From Companilactobacillus mindensis DSM 14500 (GTDB lineage Bacteria > Bacillota > Bacilli > Lactobacillales > Lactobacillaceae), in NCBI RefSeq assembly GCF_001434275.1, contig NZ_AZEZ01000013.1:29965-93964 (forward strand): a stretch of DNA of 64,000 bases, in the 5' to 3' direction. Positions 8,024 through 17,187 of this stretch are shown one piece after another. Below the pieces are notes generated by a model. That model searched no databases. It was given only the letters and a program-made list of their open reading frames with translations, and was not told the DNA's origin. Each line of letters starts with the position of its first letter. Within the stretch, counting starts at the first letter, position 1. The translations under genes and the position numbers were made by a program.

Positions 8024-10801
8024 ATGCGAGTAAAAGATACTTTAAACTTGGGTAAAACTAAGTTCCCAATGCGTGGCAGCCTTCCAACTAAGGAAGCTGA
8101 ATGGCAAAAGGCATGGGAAGAGAACAAACTTTATGAACGTCGTCAAAAATTGAATGAAGGCAAGCCAACCTTCGAACTATTGGATGGACCTCCATTTGCT
8201 AATGGTGATATCCACATGGGACACGCACTTAACAAGATCTCAAAGGATATTATCGTTCGTTACAAGTCAATGGATGGATACCGTGCACCATACGTACCCG
8301 GATGGGATACTCATGGTCTTCCAATCGAACAACAACTTGCTAAAAAAGGTGTTAAACGTAAGGAAATGAGCCTTTCAGACTACCGTAAGATGTGTTTGGA
8401 ATTTGCTCAAGGCGAAATCAAGAAACAAATGGCCGGTTTCAAGCGTTTAGGTATTTCAGCTGATTGGGATCACCCATACATTACTTATCAACCAGAATTC
8501 GAAAAGGCTGAAATCGAAGTCTTTGGCGAAATGGTTGACAAAGGTTACATTTACCGTGGTAAGAAGCCAGTTTACTGGTCACCATCTTCAGAATCAACAC
8601 TTGCTGAAGCTGAAGTTGAATATCACGATATCAAGTCACCATCGATCTTTGTTGCTTTCAAAGTGCGTGATGGCAAGGGTGTAGTTGATCAAGATGCTTC
8701 ATTTATTATCTGGACAACAACTCCATGGACAATTCCTTCAAACGAAGCTATCTGTGTGAACCCTAAGTTCATTTACGTTGAAGTAAATGCTGACGGTAAG
8801 AAGTATGTTGTTGCTCAAGAGAGACTTCAATATGTTCAAGAACAACTTGGTTGGGAAAATGTTGAAATCTTAAAAACTATTCAAGGCCGTGACCTTGAAG
8901 GTTTAACAGCCACACATCCATTCTACGATCGCGAATCACTCTTGATTCTTGGTAACCACGTTACACTTGATGATGGTACTGGCTTAGTTCATACAGCTCC
9001 TGGATTTGGTGCCGATGACTTTGTTGTTGGTATGAAATACAAGTTGCCAGTCTTCTCACCAATCGATGCTCAAGGTAGATTTACTGATGAAGTACCTGAA
9101 TACGAAGGTGTCTTCTACGATGACGCTAACAAGATCATTGCTGATCGAATGAAGGAAAATGGTTCATTGCTTAAATTGAGCTTCTTCACTCACAGTTATC
9201 CACATGATTGGCGAACAAAGAAACCCGTTATCTTCCGTGCTACACCACAATGGTTTGCTTCAATCGACAAGTTCAGACAACAAATCTTGGACGAGATCGA
9301 AAAGATCGACTTCATGCCTGACTGGGGTAAAACTCGTCTTTACAATATGATCCGTGACCGTGGCGATTGGGTTATCTCAAGACAACGTGCTTGGGGTGTT
9401 CCACTACCAATTTTCTACGCTGAAAATGGCGATCCAATCATGACTAAAGAAACAATTGATCATGTTGCTGACTTGTTCGGTAAGTATGGTTCAAATGTTT
9501 GGGCTGAACGTGATGCTAAAGATCTTCTACCAGAAGGCTTTACATATCCAGGTAGTCCTAACGGCAAATTCACTAAAGAAACAGATATCTTGGATGTTTG
9601 GTTCGACTCCGGAACAGCTCACTCAGGTGTTGCCAGAACTCGTGACAACCTTGTCTTCCCAGCCGATTTGATTCTTGAGGGTTCTGACCAATATCGTGGT
9701 TGGTTCAACTCAATGCTTGTTACTTCAGTAGCAGCTTATGGCGTGGCTCCTTATAAGGCCATCCTTTCCCAAGGATTCACTCTTGATAAGAACGGCGTTA
9801 AGATGAGTAAATCACTTGGTAACGTTATCGCTCCGGCTGATATCGAAAGACAATTTGGTGCCGAAATCATCCGTTTGTGGGTTGCTTCAGTTGACTCAAG
9901 TTCCGATGTTTCTGTATCAGTTGACTCCTTCAAACAAGTTTCTGAAACATACCGTAAGATCAGAAATACCATCAGATTCATGTTAGCTAATACAACTGAC
10001 TTCGATCCTAAGACTAACGCGGTTGACTACAATGATCTTCGTGCCGAAGACAAGTACATCACGGTTAAGTTGAACGACTTGGTTAAAGATGTTTTAGCTG
10101 ACTATGACAAGTATGACTTTGCTGATGTTGCTAAATCAGTTGTCAGTTTTATTGTCAACGAAATGTCAACATTCTACTTAGACTTTGCTAAAGATGTTGT
10201 TTATATTGATGCCGAAGATTCACATGCTCGTCGTTCAATGCAAACAGTTATCTACAACGTAGCAGTTAAATTAGCTAAGTTGTTGACACCAATCTTGCCA
10301 CACACAATGGAACAAGTTTGGGAATACTTAAAAGAACCGGAAGACTTCGTTCAATTGGCTGAAATGCCTAAGGTTGAAGAAATTTCTGATGAAGCAGAAA
10401 TTGAAAAAGACTGGTCCGTCTTCATGGAATTCAGAGATAACGTCTTGAAGTCTCTAGAAGTTGCCCGTGCAGACAAATTGATCGGTAAATCACTCGAAGC
10501 TAAAGTTATTGTCAAACCAAGTGCTGACTTGAAAGCCGTACTTGATAAGATCAACAGTAACTTCGGTCAACTATTGATTGTGTCACAATTCGAATTGACT
10601 GATGCTGAATTAACAAATGCCGACAAGTATGAACTTGCTGACGTTCTAGTTGAAAAGGCTGAAGGCGAAGTTTGTCAAAGATGTCGTATGACTAAGACTG
10701 ATGTTGGCAGCGACGAACATTATCCAACATTCTGTACTAGATGTGCTAAAATTGTTGCAGCGGAATATCCAGAAACTGCAACAGACGGCTTTGACGAATA
10801 G
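8024..10801 (+). CDS. ileS: isoleucine-tRNA ligase
   Basis: This is a class I aminoacyl-tRNA synthetase of 925 residues. The HIGH-type motif is NGDIHMGHALNK, the KMSKS motif is VKMSKSLGN, and a C-terminal zinc-binding segment (CQRCRMTK then CTRC) is present. The large CP1 editing insertion with TTTPWTIPSN lies between the catalytic halves. The ATG has GAGGGGTG upstream and follows the T-box terminator. Codon use is of the highly expressed type (GAA and AAG rich). Confidence 0.99.
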   Translation: MRVKDTLNLGKTKFPMRGSLPTKEAEWQKAWEENKLYERRQKLNEGKPTFELLDGPPFANGDIHMGHALNKISKDIIVRYKSMDGYRAPYVPGWDTHGLPIEQQLAKKGVKRKEMSLSDYRKMCLEFAQGEIKKQMAGFKRLGISADWDHPYITYQPEFEKAEIEVFGEMVDKGYIYRGKKPVYWSPSSESTLAEAEVEYHDIKSPSIFVAFKVRDGKGVVDQDASFIIWTTTPWTIPSNEAICVNPKFIYVEVNADGKKYVVAQERLQYVQEQLGWENVEILKTIQGRDLEGLTATHPFYDRESLLILGNHVTLDDGTGLVHTAPGFGADDFVVGMKYKLPVFSPIDAQGRFTDEVPEYEGVFYDDANKIIADRMKENGSLLKLSFFTHSYPHDWRTKKPVIFRATPQWFASIDKFRQQILDEIEKIDFMPDWGKTRLYNMIRDRGDWVISRQRAWGVPLPIFYAENGDPIMTKETIDHVADLFGKYGSNVWAERDAKDLLPEGFTYPGSPNGKFTKETDILDVWFDSGTAHSGVARTRDNLVFPADLILEGSDQYRGWFNSMLVTSVAAYGVAPYKAILSQGFTLDKNGVKMSKSLGNVIAPADIERQFGAEIIRLWVASVDSSSDVSVSVDSFKQVSETYRKIRNTIRFMLANTTDFDPKTNAVDYNDLRAEDKYITVKLNDLVKDVLADYDKYDFADVAKSVVSFIVNEMSTFYLDFAKDVVYIDAEDSHARRSMQTVIYNVAVKLAKLLTPILPHTMEQVWEYLKEPEDFVQLAEMPKVEEISDEAEIEKDWSVFMEFRDNVLKSLEVARADKLIGKSLEAKVIVKPSADLKAVLDKINSNFGQLLIVSQFELTDAELTNADKYELADVLVEKAEGEVCQRCRMTKTDVGSDEHYPTFCTRCAKIVAAEYPETATDGFDE

Positions 10802-10814
10802 GATAGGTGAATAA

Positions 10815-11036
10815 ATGTTCACAGGAAAAATTATAAAATTTAATAAGAACCGTGGTTTTGGCTTTATTAAAAACGATGGCGATGATATCTTCTTCTTTGC
10901 TGACTCAGTATTGAATCGGGATGATTATTTCATTCAAGATGGTTTGCCAGTCAGTTATGAAGTAGCTCCGGGCTACAAGGGCCCACAAGCAGTCAATGTT
11001 ACTATTCTTGATGAAGACGACACTGACCAAGATTAA
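10815..11036 (+). CDS. cold-shock domain protein
   Basis: The 73-residue protein has one cold-shock domain. The RNP1-like stretch is RGFGFIKNDG and the RNP2-like stretch is DDIFFFADSV. The loops differ from canonical CspA (FF instead of VH in RNP2), and the acidic tail DEDDTDQD is unusual. It should bind single-stranded RNA or DNA as a chaperone. It lies 13 bases after ileS, may be cotranscribed with it, and is followed by a strong terminator. Confidence 0.85.
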   Translation: MFTGKIIKFNKNRGFGFIKNDGDDIFFFADSVLNRDDYFIQDGLPVSYEVAPGYKGPQAVNVTILDEDDTDQD

Positions 11037-11056
11037 AATTTGAAATAAGTTAACAG

Positions 11057-11103
11057 AAGAGATCCTCTGATTCAGTATTTTGGAATCAGAGGATCTCTTT
11101 GGT
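11057..11103 (+). terminator. terminator after csp (repeat family copy A)
   Basis: A perfect 17-bp stem (11057-11073 with 11083-11099) and a 9-base loop are followed by T residues. The stem core CCTCTGATTC/GAATCAGAGG is shared with seven other terminators in the window. The outer stem here is AAGAGAT/ATCTCTT. The leader before the hairpin is short compared with other copies. Confidence 0.93.
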
Positions 11104-11283
11104 TTTGATTAAAAGTTAACCGGTTTGGGTACCTCTCTGGATTTTGTGCTAGAGCTAATTTCTGGTAAACTATTTGCAACGGTCAATCCTGGCGTTTCAT
11201 GTTACAATGAAAATTGCAGTTATCGTTTGCAGAGCTGTTATGAAGATGACGGCTAGAAGATTAATGGTCAAGAAGGTTTAATA

Positions 11284-11853
11284 ATGGATAAAGAAGATTC
11301 AAGATATTATGAAGCAGTAGTCGCCAAGAAGAGAATGTTTGGTGGCAAAATTTTTAACGTCGACGTCGAACAAGTCGTCTTACCAAACGGTATTCCAGAT
11401 ATTCGTGAAGTAGTTGAACATCACGGAGCTGTCGGTATCGTACCTTTTACAGATGATAATAAAATGATCTTTGTCAGACAGTGGCGGACACCTTTGGATC
11501 AGGAGACTTTGGAGATCCCTGCTGGTAAGATCGATCCTGACGAAGGCAGCGACTTAAAAGAAGTTGCTTTGCGTGAAATGGATGAGGAACTTGGCTTAAC
11601 AACGGACCATCTAGAGAAAATCACTGCTTTTTTTGCTAGTCCTGGTTATTCCAATGAAAAACTAACTATGTTCAAAGCAACTGATTTAAAGAAAGTCGAA
11701 TTCAAACGACCACTTGACCCAGATGAATTTCTAAATGTAGAAACTTTAACATTAGACGAGGCCAAAGCTCAGATCGAAAAAGGTGTAATTTGCGATTCTA
11801 AGACAATTTATGCCATTACTTATTGGGAATTGCTGCAAGCAAAGGAAAAATAA
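11284..11853 (+). CDS. nudF: Nudix hydrolase, ADP-ribose pyrophosphatase type
   Basis: The 189-residue product is likely to split ADP-ribose into AMP and ribose 5-phosphate. The NudF-type pattern is visible: VGIVPFTDDNKMIFVRQWR, then LEIPAGKID and REMDEELGL. The Nudix box has nine residues instead of seven between the first Glu and the RE pair, so it is slightly expanded. The start has AAGGTTTA upstream, and the stop codon touches the next ATG. The 180-base region upstream contains a candidate -10 (TACAAT near 11202) but no convincing -35. Confidence 0.88.
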   Translation: MDKEDSRYYEAVVAKKRMFGGKIFNVDVEQVVLPNGIPDIREVVEHHGAVGIVPFTDDNKMIFVRQWRTPLDQETLEIPAGKIDPDEGSDLKEVALREMDEELGLTTDHLEKITAFFASPGYSNEKLTMFKATDLKKVEFKRPLDPDEFLNVETLTLDEAKAQIEKGVICDSKTIYAITYWELLQAKEK

Positions 11854-12141
11854 ATGTTTTCAAAAATAAAAGACTTTTACAATTCGAAAGTAAAGAAAGC
11901 TGATCAACCTCAGACGGTCGTACGAGCTGATCAAGTAGAAGCACAGCAACAAAAGATTCGAGAACAAGAACAGAGACGTTCCGAACAAGAGTATCAAACG
12001 CAACATCCAGAGCAAATTATTCAAGAAAATATGCGATCTTTTGAAGATAAGACAAATAAATTGAAAAAAAAGCTAAATATTGCCATCATAACAATATTCG
12101 GCCTAATCGTTCTGGTATTTTTAATCTTATTTTACATTTAA
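11854..12141 (+). CDS. small single-pass membrane protein of unknown function
   Basis: The 95-residue product has a basic N-terminus and a long Gln/Glu-rich helical stretch (about residues 25-65). A single hydrophobic segment near the C-terminus (about 70-94) suggests a C-tail-anchored protein with its charged part in the cytoplasm. The ATG directly abuts the nudF stop, so it belongs to the nudF-mtnN operon. I do not recognise a characterised family. Confidence 0.75.
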   Translation: MFSKIKDFYNSKVKKADQPQTVVRADQVEAQQQKIREQEQRRSEQEYQTQHPEQIIQENMRSFEDKTNKLKKKLNIAIITIFGLIVLVFLILFYI

Positions 12142-12152
12142 GGAGTTAAAGT

Positions 12153-12842
12153 ATGAAAATTGGCGTAATCGTTCCTATGGAAGAAGAAATTAAATTAATG
12201 AGAGAATCTCTGACTGATGTCACAAAAGAGTCAGTTGCAGGGGTCGATATCACTATCGGTACATACAAGAACCACGAAGTATATCTTGCTCAAAGTGGTA
12301 TTGGTAAAGTTCAAGCCGGTATGACGACAACAATCATCAACGATCATTATCGACCAGATTTTGTAATTAATTCTGGTTCTGCTGGTGGAATTGGCAGTGG
12401 CTTACACATCGGCGACGTGGTGATTTCTGATCGCATGGCTTATCACGATGTTGACGCAACAGGTTTTGGCTACAAAGTTGGTCAATTACCTCAACAAGAC
12501 TTATATTTCAATGCTGATCCTGATTATGTCAAGGGAATTTCTGCCGCTGCAGAACGCACTGGTTTGACTTCTCGTGTCGGTTTGATCGTAACCGGAGACC
12601 AATTTGTTGACGGAAAAGAAAAAATTGCTACAATTAAAAAGTCGTTCCCAGATGCATTAGCAGCTGAAATGGAAGGTGCCGCTGTGGCTCAAGTATGTGC
12701 ACGATTCCACACACCATTCGTTGTTATTCGTTCAATGAGTGATGTTGGTGACGAAAATGCTAGTGTAAACTTTGACGAATTTGTTTTACAAGCCGGACGC
12801 AAATCAGTAACTATGTTGCTGAACTTTTTAGACCAAGAATAG
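12153..12842 (+). CDS. mtnN: 5'-methylthioadenosine/S-adenosylhomocysteine nucleosidase
   Basis: The enzyme removes adenine from MTA and SAH, recycling by-products of methylation and polyamine synthesis. The 229-residue length and the features IGVIVPMEEEI at the start, NSGSAGGIG, the catalytic-loop region VTGDQFVDG and AAEMEGAAVAQVC near the end are diagnostic. It is placed between nudF and a cysteine desulfurase, as is common in lactobacilli, with a GGAG ribosome binding site. Confidence 0.96.
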   Translation: MKIGVIVPMEEEIKLMRESLTDVTKESVAGVDITIGTYKNHEVYLAQSGIGKVQAGMTTTIINDHYRPDFVINSGSAGGIGSGLHIGDVVISDRMAYHDVDATGFGYKVGQLPQQDLYFNADPDYVKGISAAAERTGLTSRVGLIVTGDQFVDGKEKIATIKKSFPDALAAEMEGAAVAQVCARFHTPFVVIRSMSDVGDENASVNFDEFVLQAGRKSVTMLLNFLDQE

Positions 12843-12854
12843 AGGGGATTTATT

Positions 12855-14003
12855 GTGGCATTTATTTATTTAGATAATGCTGCCACCACACCAATGGCTA
12901 CACCTGTAGTCGATGTGATTCACGATCAAATGGCAAATAATTTTGGTAACGCATCAGCTACCAACTTTTTTGGACGCCAAGCTCGTAAAGTATTAGATGA
13001 AAGTCGTCATACGATTGCCCAAAGTATCAATGCTAAAGATTCAGAAATTGTCTTTACTAGCGGTGGTACAGAGAGTGATAATACGGCCGTAATCGAAACA
13101 GCATTATCTAGACAAAAACTAGGTAAACATATCATTACAACAGCGATTGAACACGAAGCAATCCTGAAACCATTAGCTTATCTCGAAACTTTAGGCTTTG
13201 AAGTGACTTATTTGAAACCTAACACTCGTGGTGAAGTTACAGCCCAACAAGTTAAAGATGCTCTAAGAGACGATACGATTCTAGTTTCGATCATGTATGG
13301 CAATAACGAAGTTGGTTCAATGAATCCAATCAAAGAAATCGGTGAAGTCTTAAAAGACCACCAAGCCTTTTTCCACACGGATGCTGTTCAAGCTTTTGGA
13401 ATGGAAGATATCGATGTCAAAAAAGAACACATTGATATGTTATCTACATCAGCTCATAAAATTAATGGGCCTAAATTTATCGGTTTTCTTTATATAAATG
13501 ATAAAATTTCGATTCCATCATTTATTAAAGGTGGCGATCAAGAAACCAAACGTCGGGCCGGAACCGAAAATGTTCCTGCTATCGCTGGGTTCGCTAAAGC
13601 CGTTGAATTGCTAACTCCGGAAGAAAAACAAGCTCGACAAACTCGTTACTTTGGGTTTAAACAAAAGATCCAAGAAATTTTGAAAGCCAATAAGATTGCT
13701 TTTGGAATCAATGGACCAACTGATGAACATGCTTTGAATCATGTTATGAATCTGTACTTGCCAGGAGTCGACCGTGGGGTATTGTTGACGAGATTGGATT
13801 TGGAAGGCTTTGCTATTTCTGGTGGTTCCGCATGTACTGCCGGAAGTCTTGAACCTTCACATGTCTTGATCGCTATGTTTGGTGAAGACAGTCAAAAGGT
13901 CAACGACTCGGTCAGAATCAGTTTTGGTAAAGATAACACGGAAGAAGAAGTCGTTAAATTTACCAATAAGTTGGTTGAGATCGTTAGAGACTTGACTAAT
14001 TAG
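12855..14003 (+). CDS. cysteine desulfurase (NifS/IscS type), sulfur donor for tRNA thiolation
   Basis: This is a PLP enzyme that takes sulfur from cysteine and passes it on as a persulfide. YLDNAATTP at the N-terminus, the PLP lysine motif STSAHKINGPKF near residue 203, and the catalytic cysteine in SGGSACTAGSLEPSHVL near residue 326 are all present. The start is GTG at 12855, preceded by GAGGGGA. The neighbouring mnmA suggests that MnmA is its main client, as with YrvO in Bacillus. Glu codons are 26 GAA to 2 GAG, in strong contrast to mnmA. Confidence 0.93.
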   Translation: MAFIYLDNAATTPMATPVVDVIHDQMANNFGNASATNFFGRQARKVLDESRHTIAQSINAKDSEIVFTSGGTESDNTAVIETALSRQKLGKHIITTAIEHEAILKPLAYLETLGFEVTYLKPNTRGEVTAQQVKDALRDDTILVSIMYGNNEVGSMNPIKEIGEVLKDHQAFFHTDAVQAFGMEDIDVKKEHIDMLSTSAHKINGPKFIGFLYINDKISIPSFIKGGDQETKRRAGTENVPAIAGFAKAVELLTPEEKQARQTRYFGFKQKIQEILKANKIAFGINGPTDEHALNHVMNLYLPGVDRGVLLTRLDLEGFAISGGSACTAGSLEPSHVLIAMFGEDSQKVNDSVRISFGKDNTEEEVVKFTNKLVEIVRDLTN

Positions 14004-14058
14004 GAAACTTTATTCAAACTTATAATTAATAGAAAATTTATTATAAGGGATGATTAAA

Positions 14059-15527
<1,469 letters not shown>

Positions 15528-15536
15528 AGTAATATA

Positions 15537-15740
15537 AGAGAGTGCAACAAGCGTGGTCAGATTCTGAGCAATTGCCTAGACTTGGAAATTAGCCACCCGA
15601 TTTTGGTGGATGATTTTTAAGTCGTAGCAATGCACAGGAATCTAGCTTGTGTAACTCATTTCAGAAAGCAGGACATGTCAGCTTTCGAGTAACGTAAAAT
15701 CATCTCTGAATCCCGTATTGGGAATCAGAGATGATTTTTT
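15537..15740 (+). repeat. structured intergenic element, full-length copy B, ending in a terminator
   Basis: This element fills most of the 332-base gap after mnmA. It folds on itself in nested imperfect pairs: 15540-15552 with 15645-15657, AGATTC 15559-15564 with GAATCT 15638-15643, 15572-15583 with 15619-15630, and CCACC 15593-15597 with GGTGG 15605-15609. A linker (TCAGCTTTCGAGTAACG) leads to terminator hairpin 15696-15713/15720-15737 of the shared CTCTGATTC family, with one internal mismatch and a T run. Related copies lie at 57827-57980 and 62916-63019. The rest of the gap (15741-15859) is A+T-rich and shows no clear feature. Confidence 0.85.
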
Positions 15741-15859
15741 GTTATATTACACGTGACATATTATTATTCACTAATTTTCTGTAAGTTTTGGTCCTAACTT
15801 GAAAAAATTCTTGAAAAAATCCATAATTATAATTAACTAACTTGGTAAGGTGAGAAAAA

Positions 15860-16510
15860 ATGGAATTGTATTTTGTCAGACATGGAAAAACCGAATGGAA
15901 TTTAGAGGGAAAATATCAAGGTGGACATGGCGATTCGCCACTGTTACCAGAAAGCTTGCATGATATTACTCTGCTGGCAAAAAGGCTAAAAAATATTAAG
16001 ATCAGTCATATGTATTCAAGTCCATTGCCCCGTGCAAAGACAACGGCGGAAACTTTGATCAAAGATCTACACGAAAAGATTCCTTTTACGATCGTTGATG
16101 ATCTCAGAGAATTCGATCTGGGTATTATGGAAGGACGCAAGTTTTCAGAATTGGAAGAGGAAATGCCTGAGGTTATTTATGCTTTTAGACATCAACCAGC
16201 CGATTACGACTATTCTTTGATCCGAGGGGAATCTTTTGAACAAGTCGCTGATAGAACTACCAAGGCCGTAAAGAAGATCGTAGCTGAGAATAACGACCAG
16301 GACAACATCGTGATTGTCAGTCATGGGGCTGCACTCGTAACGTTGATCCAATCGTTATTGGGAACTGAAGTTGCTGACATTCGTAAAAATGGGGGACTTT
16401 CCAATACCAGTTTGACTCATTTACAATATGACAATGGACAATTTAAATTAATTAAATGGAATGAAACAGGTTATTTGAACAAGAAACTTGAGAGTTCAGA
16501 TACGATTTGA
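15860..16510 (+). CDS. histidine phosphatase family protein (phosphoglycerate mutase-like)
   Basis: The 216-residue product is a branch 1 histidine phosphatase. The catalytic RHG motif is in LYFVRHGKTEWN, the second arginine in SSPLPRAKTTAET, and the second histidine in VIVSHGAALVTL. A role as a cofactor-dependent phosphatase is more likely than a true glycolytic mutase, given the small size. The substrate is unknown. It precedes a TPR gene by 8 bases and is probably cotranscribed with it and recD2. Confidence 0.88.
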   Translation: MELYFVRHGKTEWNLEGKYQGGHGDSPLLPESLHDITLLAKRLKNIKISHMYSSPLPRAKTTAETLIKDLHEKIPFTIVDDLREFDLGIMEGRKFSELEEEMPEVIYAFRHQPADYDYSLIRGESFEQVADRTTKAVKKIVAENNDQDNIVIVSHGAALVTLIQSLLGTEVADIRKNGGLSNTSLTHLQYDNGQFKLIKWNETGYLNKKLESSDTI

Positions 16511-16518
16511 GGTATTAA

Positions 16519-17187
16519 ATGAATAAAAAAGCAGAAAAATTATTCAACCAAGGCGATAAAGAAGCTGCTATTAAGTTGATCGTGGCCGATTTGAATCAAA
16601 ATGCTAAACAGTTGCCAGAGATTTTACAATTGTCGACTTATTTGGTCCAAGCAGGCGATTTGGAACAAGCAGAAGAATTATTGGCTCGATCATTGGAGAT
16701 GTTCCCAAACAATCAAGACTTACTTTATAATTTGGGTAACGTTTATTACTTGGCTGATGAATTCGATAAAGCTGGTAGTATTTTTCAAAAGCTAGTTGAC
16801 AAGAATTATGCCTTCGAAGCTTATTTCATGATGGCCAAAACGTTGGATCAACAAGGGAAAAAGCAATTAGCCATTATGTATGCTTTGACGGCCGTAGAAA
16901 AAGCTCCTAAGGATCAGCAAGCCAATGAATTATTAGCTGATTTATTGCTTGCTAACGGTAATTTCAATGAATCGTTAGGATTCTATCAGGCTGCCAATAA
17001 AATTAAGCCACAGGCCAAGTATTACTTTAATATGGCCTTGTGTGCGATGAACTTGAAACTGGATTATCAAGAATACTTGAATCAAGCCAAACAAATTGAC
17101 GAAAAGTACTATCTAAAGAATGAAAAGAAGCTAGCTGAACTACAGGAATATTTGAAACAACAAGGTGATAATCATGGCGGAGAATGA
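16519..17187 (+). CDS. tetratricopeptide repeat protein
   Basis: The 222-residue soluble protein is made of about five TPR units, for example LVQAGDLEQAEELLARSLEM and LLYNLGNVYYLADEFDKAG. TPR proteins are protein-protein scaffolds, and the partner here is unknown. The 3' end overlaps the start of recD2 by 14 bases, an arrangement seen in many Firmicutes, so the two are translationally coupled. Confidence 0.85.
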   Translation: MNKKAEKLFNQGDKEAAIKLIVADLNQNAKQLPEILQLSTYLVQAGDLEQAEELLARSLEMFPNNQDLLYNLGNVYYLADEFDKAGSIFQKLVDKNYAFEAYFMMAKTLDQQGKKQLAIMYALTAVEKAPKDQQANELLADLLLANGNFNESLGFYQAANKIKPQAKYYFNMALCAMNLKLDYQEYLNQAKQIDEKYYLKNEKKLAELQEYLKQQGDNHGGE

